NCBI RefSeq assembly: GCF_000153305.1
Contig: NZ_CH724107.1
Span: 1,735,910-1,771,050 of the forward strand
Reading direction: 5' to 3'
DNA from: Oceanicola granulosus HTCC2516
GTDB taxonomy: Bacteria > Pseudomonadota > Alphaproteobacteria > Rhodobacterales > Rhodobacteraceae
DNA: 35,141 nt
Shown here piece by piece: positions 1 through 7,579 of this stretch (position 1 is the stretch's first letter; each line of letters begins with the position of its first letter). The notes under the pieces are model-generated. The model searched no databases, was not told where the DNA came from, and saw nothing but the letters and a program-made list of their open reading frames with translations. The position numbers and the translations under genes are program-made.

Positions 1-778
1 GGCTCAGGAACAGCTTCGTGCGGTCGCTCTGCGGGTTGTTGAAGAACTCGCGCGGCTCGTTCTGCTCGACGATCTGGCCGGCGTCCATGAAGATCACCCG
101 GTTCGCCACAGCCTGGGCGAAGCCCATCTCGTGGGTCACGCAGAGCATCGTCATGCCCTCCTCGGCGAGCTCGATCATCGTGTCGAGCACTTCCTTGATC
201 ATCTCCGGGTCGAGCGCCGAGGTCGGCTCGTCGAACAGCATGATCCGCGGCTTCATGCACAGCGAGCGCGCGATGGCGACGCGCTGCTGCTGCCCGCCCG
301 AAAGCTGGCCGGGATACTTGTTGGCCTGCTCCGGGATCTTGACCTTCTCGAGGAAGTGCATGGCCGTTGCCTCGGCCTCGCGCTTGGGCACCTTGCGCAC
401 CCAGATCGGCGCGAGGGTGCAGTTCTCGAGGATCGTCAGGTGCGGGAACAGGTTGAAGTGCTGGAACACCATCCCGACCTCGGAGCGGATCTTGTCGATG
501 TTCTTCAGGTCCGACGACAGCTCCGTCCCGTCGACGATGATCTTGCCCTGCTGATGCTCCTCGAGCCGGTTGATGCAGCGGATGAGCGTCGACTTGCCCG
601 AGCCCGACGGCCCGCAAATGACGATGCGCTCGCCGCGGTTCACGGTGAGGTTGATGTCGCGCAGCACGTGGAACGAGCCGTACCACTTGTTCATGCCGGT
701 GATCTCGATGGCCACCTCGTCGGAGACCTGCATGAGGCTGGGTTCGGCGGTGCGTGATTCGACGGCGACGTCGGACAT
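1..778 (-). CDS. aapP: Amino-acid ABC transporter ATP-binding protein AapP/BztD (partial, 3' end cut)
   Basis: Cytoplasmic ATPase of the polar/general L-amino-acid ABC importer; it powers uptake through AapQ-AapM. 259 residues are visible and the frame runs off the window edge, so probably only a few C-terminal residues are missing. Seen: Walker [10 protein letters not shown] at about 56-64, signature LSGGQQQR at about 159-166, Walker B and D-loop [12 protein letters not shown] at about 179-190, and the switch histidine in CVTHEMGF near 216. The ATG at 776-778 is preceded by a GGAG ribosome site, and the aapM stop codon immediately precedes that site, so the two genes are probably translationally coupled. 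Last gene of the aapJQMP operon. The family call is firm; exact substrates (Glu/Gln/Asp/Asn, or general L-amino acids) are inferred. Confidence 0.95.
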   Translation of the reverse strand, partial: MSDVAVESRTAEPSLMQVSDEVAIEITGMNKWYGSFHVLRDINLTVNRGERIVICGPSGSGKSTLIRCINRLEEHQQGKIIVDGTELSSDLKNIDKIRSEVGMVFQHFNLFPHLTILENCTLAPIWVRKVPKREAEATAMHFLEKVKIPEQANKYPGQLSGGQQQRVAIARSLCMKPRIMLFDEPTSALDPEMIKEVLDTMIELAEEGMTMLCVTHEMGFAQAVANRVIFMDAGQIVEQNEPREFFNNPQSDRTKLFLS

Positions 779-790
779 GGATCGTTCTCC

Positions 791-2779
791 TTAGCGGTGC
801 TCGCGGGTGAGCTTTTTCTCGAGCGACAGGGAATAGCGGCCCATGCTGAAGCAGCAGATGAAGAACAGCAGGCCGATGAAGACGAAGAGCTCCCAGTAGA
901 TGCCGTTCCACTCGGTGGAGGCGCGGATCGTGTTGGAGAGACCGATCGGGTCGAGCAGGCCGATGAACACCACCAGCGTCGTGTCCTTGAACAGGCCGAT
1001 GAAGGTGTTGACGATGCCGGGGATCGAGATCTTCAGCGCCTGCGGCAGCACGACCAGCCGCATCGACTTGCCATAATCCAGCCCGAGCGCGTCGGCCGCC
1101 TCGTACTGGCCCGTCGGCAGCGCCGCGAGGCCGCCGCGGACCACCTCGGCGATGTAGGCCGAGGCGAACAGCGTCACCATGATGATGACCCGCAGCAGCA
1201 GGTCGAAGTTGGTGCCCGGCGGCAGGAAGTAGTTCAGCAGCAGCTGCGCCGTGAACAGCCAGACGATCAGCGGCACGCCGCGAATGATCTCGATGAAGGC
1301 GACGGAGACCTTGTTGATGATGAACAGGTCCGATTGCCGCCCCAGCGCCAGCAGGATGCCGAGCGGCAGGCTCAGGATGATCCCCGACAGGCCGATGATC
1401 AGCGCCAGCATGAAGCCGCCGAAATCGCGGCTCTCCACCGGGCGCAGGCCGATGCTGCCGGCGGCCTTGTAGGTGTCCTCGACGGCGTTGTTGAGCGTGT
1501 CGAGCTCCGCCTGCGCTTCGCGGTAGGTGCGCAGCGCGGCGACGCCCTCGCTCGGCGCGTCCGCCGGCGCGAATTGCGGATCGATGATGTGGCGCAGGTC
1601 TTCCGGCACCTCGCTGCGCAGCCCCGCCGCCTGGCCCTGGAGCACGCCGATGCGGTCCTGCTGCTCCTCGAGGCGGCGGATGCTGGTGAGCAGGTTCGAC
1701 GCCTGGGAGCGCGCGTCGCTCAGCAGGTTCAGGTCGCCGTTGATCTCGCCGATCTCGAGCCGCAGCTCGGTCAGGCGGTCGACGGCGGCGAGGAACCGCT
1801 CGCGCGCCTCGATCCGCTCGCCGGTGCGGGTCGCCATGACGGCGGCGTGGGTGCCGGCCTCACGGGCCTCCTCGCGCATGCGGCGCGAGATCTCGTCGGT
1901 CTCGGGGTCGAGCCCCGCCTCCTCGTAGAAGGCGGCGATGGCGCTCTCGCGGGCGGCCTCGACGGCCTCGGAGATGGGGGCGAAGGCCTCGGCCTTGACG
2001 GCCTCGAGCGCCTCGACCTCCTCGATCAGCACGGCGCGGCGGGCCTCGAGCTCGTCGATCTGGACCGGGATCTCGGCGAGGTCCTCCTCGGTCTCGGCGA
2101 TCACCGTGTCCATGCGCGCCTCGGCGACGATGCGGTGGATGCCGTCGTTGAGCGCGGGCACCGCGAACAGCCACCAGAGCACCGCCGCGGCGATGGCGAG
2201 CAGGCCGCCGAGCAGCGGCCCGGCGAGACGGCTGCCGATGACGAAGGCGAGGTAGCCCACGGCGAGCCCCGCAATGACGAGGATCGGCACCCAGAACGCG
2301 CCGCCCCAGAGCAGCCAGGGCATGAAGAACGGGTAGATCGCCGTGAACCACAGCATCCACGACGGGAAGCGGTCGGCGTAGAGCACCGGCGCGACGGCGA
2401 CGAAGAACAGGATCAGCGCCAGGTTCGGCCGCCAGTAGAGGTCGGACGGGTAGAAGCCGTAGATCAGCTGCACCCAGCGCTCCTGCAGCACCGCCCAGCA
2501 GGCGCCGCCGCCCTCGGGCGAGCCGATGACGAGGAACACCTCGCGGCACTCCGACAGCGAGCGCGCGTCCCACACCGAGTTGAGGAACCACGGCAGGATT
2601 TCCGCGAGGACGAGGTAGATCACGATCACCGACAGGATCGTCAGGATCACGTTGAGCCAGCTCGACAGCATGTTCTCGCGGATCCACTTGACCACGCCCT
2701 TCTCGGTCAGCGGCGGCTCCTGCTCGGGTAGCATGCTCTCGCGCACGAAGGGGACGGTCTGTGCATGGGTATCGCTCAT
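791..2779 (-). CDS. aapM: Amino-acid ABC transporter permease AapM/BztC with large coiled-coil insertion
   Basis: Inner-membrane permease of the amino-acid importer, 662 aa; family members are normally about 380-440 aa. The N-terminus has a hydrophobic span near 43-66, a loop with two Cys (about 78 and 94), and further spans at about 118-134, 139-158, 162-185 and 189-209. Residues of about 210-445 are charged, Glu/Ala/Arg-rich and heptad-like (many EEVEALEA and RRLEEQQDR type stretches), predicted coiled coil. The conserved permease core resumes at GLRPVESRDFGG (about 447) and holds the EAA loop EAADALGLDYGKSM...LPQA. The ATG lies one base after the aapQ stop (TGAgATG), implying coupled translation. 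The reading frame is intact through the insertion, and base use resembles the flanks. Permease identity is certain; the role of the insertion is unknown. Confidence 0.95.
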   Translation of the reverse strand: MSDTHAQTVPFVRESMLPEQEPPLTEKGVVKWIRENMLSSWLNVILTILSVIVIYLVLAEILPWFLNSVWDARSLSECREVFLVIGSPEGGGACWAVLQERWVQLIYGFYPSDLYWRPNLALILFFVAVAPVLYADRFPSWMLWFTAIYPFFMPWLLWGGAFWVPILVIAGLAVGYLAFVIGSRLAGPLLGGLLAIAAAVLWWLFAVPALNDGIHRIVAEARMDTVIAETEEDLAEIPVQIDELEARRAVLIEEVEALEAVKAEAFAPISEAVEAARESAIAAFYEEAGLDPETDEISRRMREEAREAGTHAAVMATRTGERIEARERFLAAVDRLTELRLEIGEINGDLNLLSDARSQASNLLTSIRRLEEQQDRIGVLQGQAAGLRSEVPEDLRHIIDPQFAPADAPSEGVAALRTYREAQAELDTLNNAVEDTYKAAGSIGLRPVESRDFGGFMLALIIGLSGIILSLPLGILLALGRQSDLFIINKVSVAFIEIIRGVPLIVWLFTAQLLLNYFLPPGTNFDLLLRVIIMVTLFASAYIAEVVRGGLAALPTGQYEAADALGLDYGKSMRLVVLPQALKISIPGIVNTFIGLFKDTTLVVFIGLLDPIGLSNTIRASTEWNGIYWELFVFIGLLFFICCFSMGRYSLSLEKKLTREHR

Positions 2780-2780
2780 C

Positions 2781-3989
2781 TCACCGCTCCTTCAGCTTCA
2801 CGCGATTGTTGTAGACGTTCATTACCGCGGAGATCACCAGCGACAGGACGAGGTAGAACAGGCCGAGCAGCAGCATCCCCTCGAGCTCGCGCCCGGTCTG
2901 GTTGATGGTGATGCCGCCGAGCGTGGCGCGCGCGTCCATGTAGCCGACCGCGATGGCGAGCGAGCTGTTCTTGGTGAGGTTGAGGAACTGCGAGATCAGC
3001 GGCGGGACGATGACGCGCATCGCCTGCGGCAGGATCACCAGGTTCATCGTCCGGTTCGGCCGCAGCCCAAGCGCGTAGGCGGCCTCGGACTGGCCCTTGG
3101 AGATGGCGAGGATGCCGCCGCGCACGATCTCGGCGATGAAGGCGCCGGTGTAGAGCGACAGCGCCAGCCACAGGGCGATGAGCGAGTTGCGGATCAGCAG
3201 GCCGCCGTCGAAGCGGAAGCGGCCGGGCTCGGGGTAGTCGAGCGACACCGGCATCCCGAGCAGGAAGTAGGCGATGACCGTGGGCAGCACGAACAGCCCC
3301 AGCGACACCCAGAAGACCGGCGAGATCTGCCCCGTCGCCTCCTGCCGCTTGCGGGCCCAGCGGCGGTAGAGCGCGATGGCCACGAGCGAGGCGGCGAAGA
3401 CGATGAACAGGGCGCCCGAGAGGTTTTCGAACACGGGCGCGGGAATCCAGGTGCCCTGGCGGGTGATGGCGATGGAGCCGAAGACCATGGGCACGTCGCC
3501 GGAGCCGAAGTCGCGCGGGTGCGGCATCGATTCGTTGACGATCGCGAAGATCAGGATGATCCACAGCAGCAGCGGGACGTTGCGGAAGGCCTCGACGTAG
3601 ACCGTCATCAGACGGCCCACGATCCAGTTCTTCGACAGCCGCAGCACGCCGGCGATGGTGCCGATGATGGTGGCCGTCACGCAGCCGAGGAAGGCGACGA
3701 GAATGGTGTTGAGGATGCCCACGAGCGCGGCGCGGCCGTGCGACATCTGGTTGTCGTAGGGGATCAGGCGCTGGTTGATGTCGTAGCCGGCCGACTGGGT
3801 CAGGAAGCCGAAGTTGAAGTCCTTGCCGAGCGCGGCGAGGTTCTGGATCGTGTTCGACACGAGCCAGGACAGCGCGAGCACGAGCAGCACCATCGCCACG
3901 ACCTGGATCGTCAGGGAGCGATAGCGGGAATCGTAGATGAGCTGGCTCAGCCGAAAGCGCTCGGGCGGCGGGTCTGTCATCACAGACAT
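2781..3989 (-). CDS. aapQ: Amino-acid ABC transporter permease AapQ/BztB
   Basis: First permease subunit of the polar-amino-acid importer, 402 aa from the chosen start, in line with BztB/AapQ. Hydrophobic N-terminal segment near residues 24-40, a variable central region with several membrane spans, and a C-terminal MetI-like core with the EAA loop SEAAYALGLRPNRTMNLV followed by ILPQAMRVIVPPLISQ. The start at 3987-3989 (MSVMTDPP) is preferred because GGGGGAGA lies about 9 bases upstream; the frame is open 22 codons further but without a comparable site. It stands 140 bases downstream of aapJ, behind a strong hairpin, and touches aapM. It should pair with AapM as a heterodimeric channel. Confidence 0.95.
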   Translation of the reverse strand: MSVMTDPPPERFRLSQLIYDSRYRSLTIQVVAMVLLVLALSWLVSNTIQNLAALGKDFNFGFLTQSAGYDINQRLIPYDNQMSHGRAALVGILNTILVAFLGCVTATIIGTIAGVLRLSKNWIVGRLMTVYVEAFRNVPLLLWIILIFAIVNESMPHPRDFGSGDVPMVFGSIAITRQGTWIPAPVFENLSGALFIVFAASLVAIALYRRWARKRQEATGQISPVFWVSLGLFVLPTVIAYFLLGMPVSLDYPEPGRFRFDGGLLIRNSLIALWLALSLYTGAFIAEIVRGGILAISKGQSEAAYALGLRPNRTMNLVILPQAMRVIVPPLISQFLNLTKNSSLAIAVGYMDARATLGGITINQTGRELEGMLLLGLFYLVLSLVISAVMNVYNNRVKLKER

Positions 3990-4087
3990 CTTGCTTGTCT
4001 CCCCCTGGTCTCCGTTGTGGCGTCCGCCGGTCCTGCGCAGGTTGTCCTGCTGCATCCGGCTGGGCTCGGAAACTCGTTGTCGTTATG

Positions 4088-4117
4088 AAAAGGGCCCCGG
4101 CGATCGCCGAGGCCCTT
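4088..4117 (-). terminator. Attenuator/terminator hairpin between aapJ and aapQ
   Basis: AAGGGCC (4090-4096) pairs with GGCCCTT (4111-4117) and CGGC (4098-4101) with GCCG (4106-4109), with one mismatch. In the minus-strand transcript four U follow the stem. It lies just after the aapJ stop codon, the usual position for an element that keeps binding-protein mRNA in excess over permease mRNA. Structure seen; function inferred. Confidence 0.6.
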
Positions 4118-4129
4118 CCCGATCAGGTC

Positions 4130-5149
4130 CTACCGGAACGGCAGGGCGTAGATGAGGCCGCCGTTCGAGTACTGGGCGTTGAGGCCGCGCGCGAGGCCGA
4201 CCGGGCTCGATTCGCCGATGTTGTTCTCGAAGATCTCGCCGTAGTTGCCGCCGGCCGCGATGGCCCGCTGCGCCCAGTCGGAGTCGAGGCCGATCATCGC
4301 GCCGAGCTCACCCTCGGTGCCGAGCAGGCGGTTCACCTCGGCGTTGTCGCCGGCCTCGGACGCCATCTGCTCGATGTTCGCCGACGTCACGCCGTACTCT
4401 TCGGCCGCGATCAGCGCCTGCAGGGTCCAGCGGACGATATCGCCCCACTCCGGATCGCCGTGCCGCACGAGCGGGCCCAGCGGCTCCTTCGAGATGATCT
4501 CGGGCAGGATCACGTGATCTTCCGGGTTCTCGAAGGTGGCGCGCGTCGCGGCGAGGCCGGAGGCGTCGGTGGTGTAGGCGTCGCAGGCCCCGGCGAGGTA
4601 CTGCTGCTGGGCCTCGGCGTTGGTCTCGATCGGGACCGGCTCGTACTCCATGTCGTTGACACGGAAGAAGTCGGCGAGGTTCAGCTCGGTGGTGGTGCCG
4701 GTCTGGATGCAGACGGTGGCGCCGTCGAGCTCCATGGCGGAGGCCACGCCCAGCTCGCGCGGCACGATGAAGCCCTGGCCGTCGTAGTAGTTCACGCCGG
4801 CGAACTCGAACTTGAGGTCGTTGTCGCGGCTGAAGGTCCAGGTGGTGTTGCGCGCCAGCACGTCGATCTCGTTGCTGGAGAGCGCCGTGAAGCGGGTCTG
4901 GCCAGTGGTCGGCACGAACTCGACGGCGTTGGGATCACCCAGCACGGCGGCGGCGAGGGCGCGGCAGAAGGCGACGTCGAAGCCCTGCCAGACTCCGTTG
5001 GCATCCGGCGCGGAGAAGCCGGTCAGGCCGGTGCTAACGCCGCAGTTCAGCGTGCCACGAGCCTTCACGTCGTCCAGCGTCGCGGCGGCCGAAGCGCCGG
5101 CAGCGAGCCCGGCGACCGTCAGCGCACCGAGAAATACGGATTTCTTCAT
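4130..5149 (-). CDS. aapJ: Amino-acid ABC transporter periplasmic binding protein AapJ/BztA
   Basis: Periplasmic receptor that captures L-amino acids for AapQMP, 339 aa, typical length. The N-terminus MKKSVFLGALTVAGLAAGASA is a Sec signal peptide with probable cleavage before AATLDDV. The mature part begins in the usual way with VKARGTLNCGVSTGLTGFSA and has the family stretches GFDVAFCRALAAAVLGD and RFTALSSNEIDVLARNTTWT. The start at 5147-5149 is chosen because it gives the signal peptide at residue 1 and has an AGGAAGAGG ribosome site; the upstream open frame is GC-rich noise. First gene of the operon. Family assignment is firm; ligand range is inferred from homology to the Rhizobium Aap and Rhodobacter Bzt systems. 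Confidence 0.96.
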   Translation of the reverse strand: MKKSVFLGALTVAGLAAGASAAATLDDVKARGTLNCGVSTGLTGFSAPDANGVWQGFDVAFCRALAAAVLGDPNAVEFVPTTGQTRFTALSSNEIDVLARNTTWTFSRDNDLKFEFAGVNYYDGQGFIVPRELGVASAMELDGATVCIQTGTTTELNLADFFRVNDMEYEPVPIETNAEAQQQYLAGACDAYTTDASGLAATRATFENPEDHVILPEIISKEPLGPLVRHGDPEWGDIVRWTLQALIAAEEYGVTSANIEQMASEAGDNAEVNRLLGTEGELGAMIGLDSDWAQRAIAAGGNYGEIFENNIGESSPVGLARGLNAQYSNGGLIYALPFR

Positions 5150-5356
5150 TGATAACCTCTTCCTGTCATGCCCCCGCTGACCGGGAGCTGTAGTCCCGAT
5201 CCTGTTGGCCGGGTGCGAAGCTCGGAGGGTCTCCCCTCCAATGCTGCAAAACTGGGCGAAGTATGGCCGACAGGTCAAGGCTTGCTTGCGTGCGGTCGCC
5301 GGAACGTGCGCCAACACACGACGTCACGTTGGGTCACGTCGCTCCGAGCGCCCGTT
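5150..5356 (-). promoter_or_regulatory. Upstream region of aapJ (no gene)
   Basis: 207 bases between the ATP12-family gene and aapJ. It should hold the aap promoter, but I see no convincing -35/-10 pair; TTGACC (5273-5278, minus strand) is the best -35-like box and lacks a good partner. Two inverted repeats could be operators or leader hairpins: GGAGGG/CCCTCC at 5224-5239 with a 4-base loop, and CGACGT/ACGTCG at about 5319-5342. Regulatory meaning is unproven. Confidence 0.3.
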
Positions 5357-6067
5357 TCAGCGGCGCGCGAGGCGCAGGAATCGGGCGGCGGCGAGGAAGT
5401 CGGCGCGCTTGCGGGCGGCGAAGGCGCTGGCCTCGTCGTCCTCGCCCCACTGCTCGATCTGCCACTCCTCGTCGATCCGGCTGAGCGCCCAGCCGTCTTC
5501 GGGCGTGCGCGCGCCCTCGAGCACGGCGAAGGCGATGACGAGGGAGCCCGACAGGGCGACGAGGTCGGCGAAGGCGGTGAGGCGGAACGGATCGAGCGCC
5601 CGCACCTGCCCCTCGAGCCGCAGCAGCGCGCCAGGGTCCTGCTCGACATGCATGACGCCGACGGCCGGGCGCAGCCGCGCGCCGAGGGTGTCGGCGGCCC
5701 AGTCGAGCAGCGGATCCCACGCCTCGGCCTGCCGCGCCACGAGCGCCTCGGGCGCGTCGGCGCGGTAGCAGAGCAGGTCGGTGCCGCCGTAGTCGGCCAC
5801 CATCGCGGCCACCTCGTCGAACTGCGGCGCGACCTTGTCGAGCGCGGCGTTGGCGGCGCGGGTGAGCGGCATCGAGAGCGGGTCGATCTGCTCCTGCTGC
5901 GCGTCCCACTCGGCGGCCACGCCTTCGGCGAGCGCGCGGGTCGGCAGCGTCAGCGGGGCCTTGGCGGGGGTGCGCACGGGGCGGTCGTCGAGGGTCACGG
6001 CGAAGCCGTCCCCCCGCTCGGCGACGTGCGCGGCCGTCCAGAATCGCTTGGCCTTCCACTCGCTCAT
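5357..6067 (-). CDS. ATP12 family chaperone (F1-ATPase assembly)
   Basis: 236-aa cytoplasmic protein of the ATP12 family, which in mitochondria and alphaproteobacteria helps assemble the alpha subunit of F1-ATPase. Recognised from the N-terminus MSEWKAKRFWTAAHV, the phrase GFAVTLDDRPVRTPAK, and the downstream LAEGVAAEWDAQQEQIDP, MPLTRAANAALD and DLLCYRADAPEALVARQ. The length fits bacterial members. The ATG overlaps the rluC stop by four bases (ATGA), so it is translated from the crcB-rluC-ATP12 transcript. Neighbours give no extra clue about ATP synthase; the name rests on sequence likeness alone. Confidence 0.9.
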   Translation of the reverse strand: MSEWKAKRFWTAAHVAERGDGFAVTLDDRPVRTPAKAPLTLPTRALAEGVAAEWDAQQEQIDPLSMPLTRAANAALDKVAPQFDEVAAMVADYGGTDLLCYRADAPEALVARQAEAWDPLLDWAADTLGARLRPAVGVMHVEQDPGALLRLEGQVRALDPFRLTAFADLVALSGSLVIAFAVLEGARTPEDGWALSRIDEEWQIEQWGEDDEASAFAARKRADFLAAARFLRLARR

Positions 6068-7110
6068 GACAGGTCGTCCTCGAACGGGTCGGCGGGGGCC
6101 GAGGCCGGATCCCAGCCGACATACTCCCAGGTGCGCGCCATGTGGTCGGGCAGCGGCGCGGTGAAGGTCATCCGCGCGCCGCTCACCGGGTGCGTCAAGC
6201 TGAGCGAGCGGGCGTGGAGCTGCAGCTTGCGGCTGATGTCGCCGCCGAGGCCCGCGCCCCAGCCGTCGCCGAGATTCTCCTGCCCCGAGCCGCCGTACTT
6301 GCCGTCGCCCGCGATCGGGTGGCCGAGCTCGGCCATGTGGGCGCGCAGCTGGTGGGTGCGCCCGGTGACCGGCACCAGCGCCACCCAGGCGGCGCGGCGG
6401 GCCAGCGTCTCGATCACCGCGTAGTCGGTCACGGCGCGCTTGGCGTCGGGGGTGCGGAGCACCTCGTCGGGGTGGATGCAGCGCATCTTCTCGTTCTCGC
6501 CCCTGGCGCCGTGGCCGGGCTGCTTGACGAGACCGTACTTCACCGTCCCCATGCGCGGATGCGGCACACCGGCGACGGCGGCCCAGTAGATCTTGCGGGT
6601 CTCGCGCGAGCGGAAGGCGTCGGTCAGGCCCTTGGCGGCGGCGCGGGTGCGCGCCAGCAGCAGGATGCCCGACGTGTCCTTGTCGAGCCGGTGGACGAGG
6701 CGCGGCTTCTCCTCGAGCCCGAAGGTCAGCGCGGCGGAGAGGCCGTCGACGTGACGGGTCTGCCTGGAGCCGCCCTGGGTGGGCAGGCCGGGCGGCTTGT
6801 TGAGCACGATCAGGTGGTCGTCGCGGTAGAGCACCGCGGCACGCATCATCTCGGCATCCTGCGCGCTCGGCTCGTCGCGCCCGGCCGGGCGCACCTCGCC
6901 CGGCGGCGGCAGCGGCGGCACCCGGACCTGTTGGCCCGGCGCGATGCGGGTGTTGCTCTTGACCCGGCCGCCGTCGATACGCAGCTCGCCCTTGCGGCAC
7001 ATCTTCTCGATGCGCCCCTGGGTCAGCTGCGGGAAGCGCGCCCGGAGCCAGCGGTCGAGGCGCATGTCGGCCTCGTCCGCCTCGACGGTGATCGTCTGAA
7101 CGCCGCTCAT
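6064..7110 (-). CDS. rluC: RluA-family 23S rRNA pseudouridine synthase (RluC/RluD-like)
   Basis: Converts specific uridines in 23S rRNA to pseudouridine. 348 aa: an S4-like RNA-binding domain at about residues 14-62 (MRLDRWLRARFP...GRIEKMCRKGELRIDGGRVK), then the RluA catalytic domain with NKPPGLPTQGG near 104-114 and HRLDKDTSGILLLAR from 140, where Asp143 is the expected catalytic residue, and TGRTHQLRAHMAELGHPIAGDGKYGG near 244-270. Overlaps crcB upstream and the ATP12 gene downstream by four bases each. RluC is the closest label by architecture, but the target uridines cannot be read from sequence and RluD-type activity is possible. Confidence 0.88.
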   Translation of the reverse strand: MSGVQTITVEADEADMRLDRWLRARFPQLTQGRIEKMCRKGELRIDGGRVKSNTRIAPGQQVRVPPLPPPGEVRPAGRDEPSAQDAEMMRAAVLYRDDHLIVLNKPPGLPTQGGSRQTRHVDGLSAALTFGLEEKPRLVHRLDKDTSGILLLARTRAAAKGLTDAFRSRETRKIYWAAVAGVPHPRMGTVKYGLVKQPGHGARGENEKMRCIHPDEVLRTPDAKRAVTDYAVIETLARRAAWVALVPVTGRTHQLRAHMAELGHPIAGDGKYGGSGQENLGDGWGAGLGGDISRKLQLHARSLSLTHPVSGARMTFTAPLPDHMARTWEYVGWDPASAPADPFEDDLS

Positions 7111-7472
7111 GCCAGCCCCCGCGCCAGTTGCAGCCCCGCCACCAGCCCGGCAAGCGACAGCCCGACCGAGAGCGCCACGTAGAGCGCCGCCTGCCCCGCC
7201 GCGCCGCGCTCGAACAACGCGACGGCCTCGAGCGAGAAGGCGGAGAAGGTGGTGAAGCCGCCGAGCACCCCGGTCAGCCAGAATGGCGCGACGCCGCGCC
7301 CGGCGAGGGCGACGACGAGCAGGCCCATCAGGAAGGAGCCGACGACGTTGACGCTCAGCACGCCGAGCGGGAAGCTTCCGGTGCTGGCGCGGGCGACGGC
7401 GAGGCCGGCGAGGTGGCGCGCGGCGGCGCCGAGCGCGCCGCCGGCGGCGACGGCGAGGGTGGTGGCGAACAT
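7107..7472 (-). CDS. crcB: Fluoride exporter CrcB/Fluc
   Basis: Small inner-membrane fluoride channel that works as a dual-topology dimer. 121 aa with about four hydrophobic spans and the family signatures GGALGAAARH (11-20), VNVVGSFLMG (41-50, with the pore Asn) and GGFTTFSAFS (71-80). The ATG at 7470-7472 matches the usual N-terminus; an open frame extends upstream through a hairpin-rich leader and is discounted. First gene of the crcB-rluC-ATP12 set, with ATGA overlap to rluC. No fluoride-riboswitch consensus was recognised upstream. Confidence 0.93.
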   Translation of the reverse strand: MFATTLAVAAGGALGAAARHLAGLAVARASTGSFPLGVLSVNVVGSFLMGLLVVALAGRGVAPFWLTGVLGGFTTFSAFSLEAVALFERGAAGQAALYVALSVGLSLAGLVAGLQLARGLA

Positions 7473-7510
7473 GGGCGCTCTGTCCTGTGGGGCGGGGCGT
7501 TTGTCAAGCG

Positions 7511-7559
7511 GCGCGGGGGGCGGCTGCCCCCCGTCCGGCAGGCCGGACTCCCCCCGCGG
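7511..7559 (-). promoter_or_regulatory. Tandem GC hairpins in the crcB leader
   Basis: Two adjacent perfect stems: CGGGGGGC/GCCCCCCG (7514-7533, 4-base loop) and GTCCGGC/GCCGGAC (7533-7548, 2-base loop). The G run at 7515-7520 can alternatively pair with the C run at 7550-7555, enclosing the second stem, so two exclusive folds are possible. The element lies between rarA and crcB. It may end the rarA transcript, act as a leader switch, or be a dispersed intergenic repeat. Confidence 0.45.
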
Positions 7560-7579
7560 ATATTTGACGGACAGAGACA

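Noticed and set aside
797-2731. 644-codon plus-strand open frame opposite aapM
   Set aside because: Antisense shadow of a recognised permease; composition is Arg/Asp/Gln/His-rich with no domain.
5357-7153. Apparent 598-codon fusion reading through rluC into the ATP12 gene
   Set aside because: Its first part is an off-frame reading of rluC; the real genes overlap by only four bases in different frames.
7502-7508. TTGACA box in the crcB leader as a promoter
   Set aside because: No acceptable -10 hexamer at 16-18 bases, and the start would fall almost at the ATG.
7473-7579. Fluoride riboswitch upstream of crcB
   Set aside because: The leader is two simple GC hairpins and lacks the conserved pseudoknotted fluoride-motif sequence.
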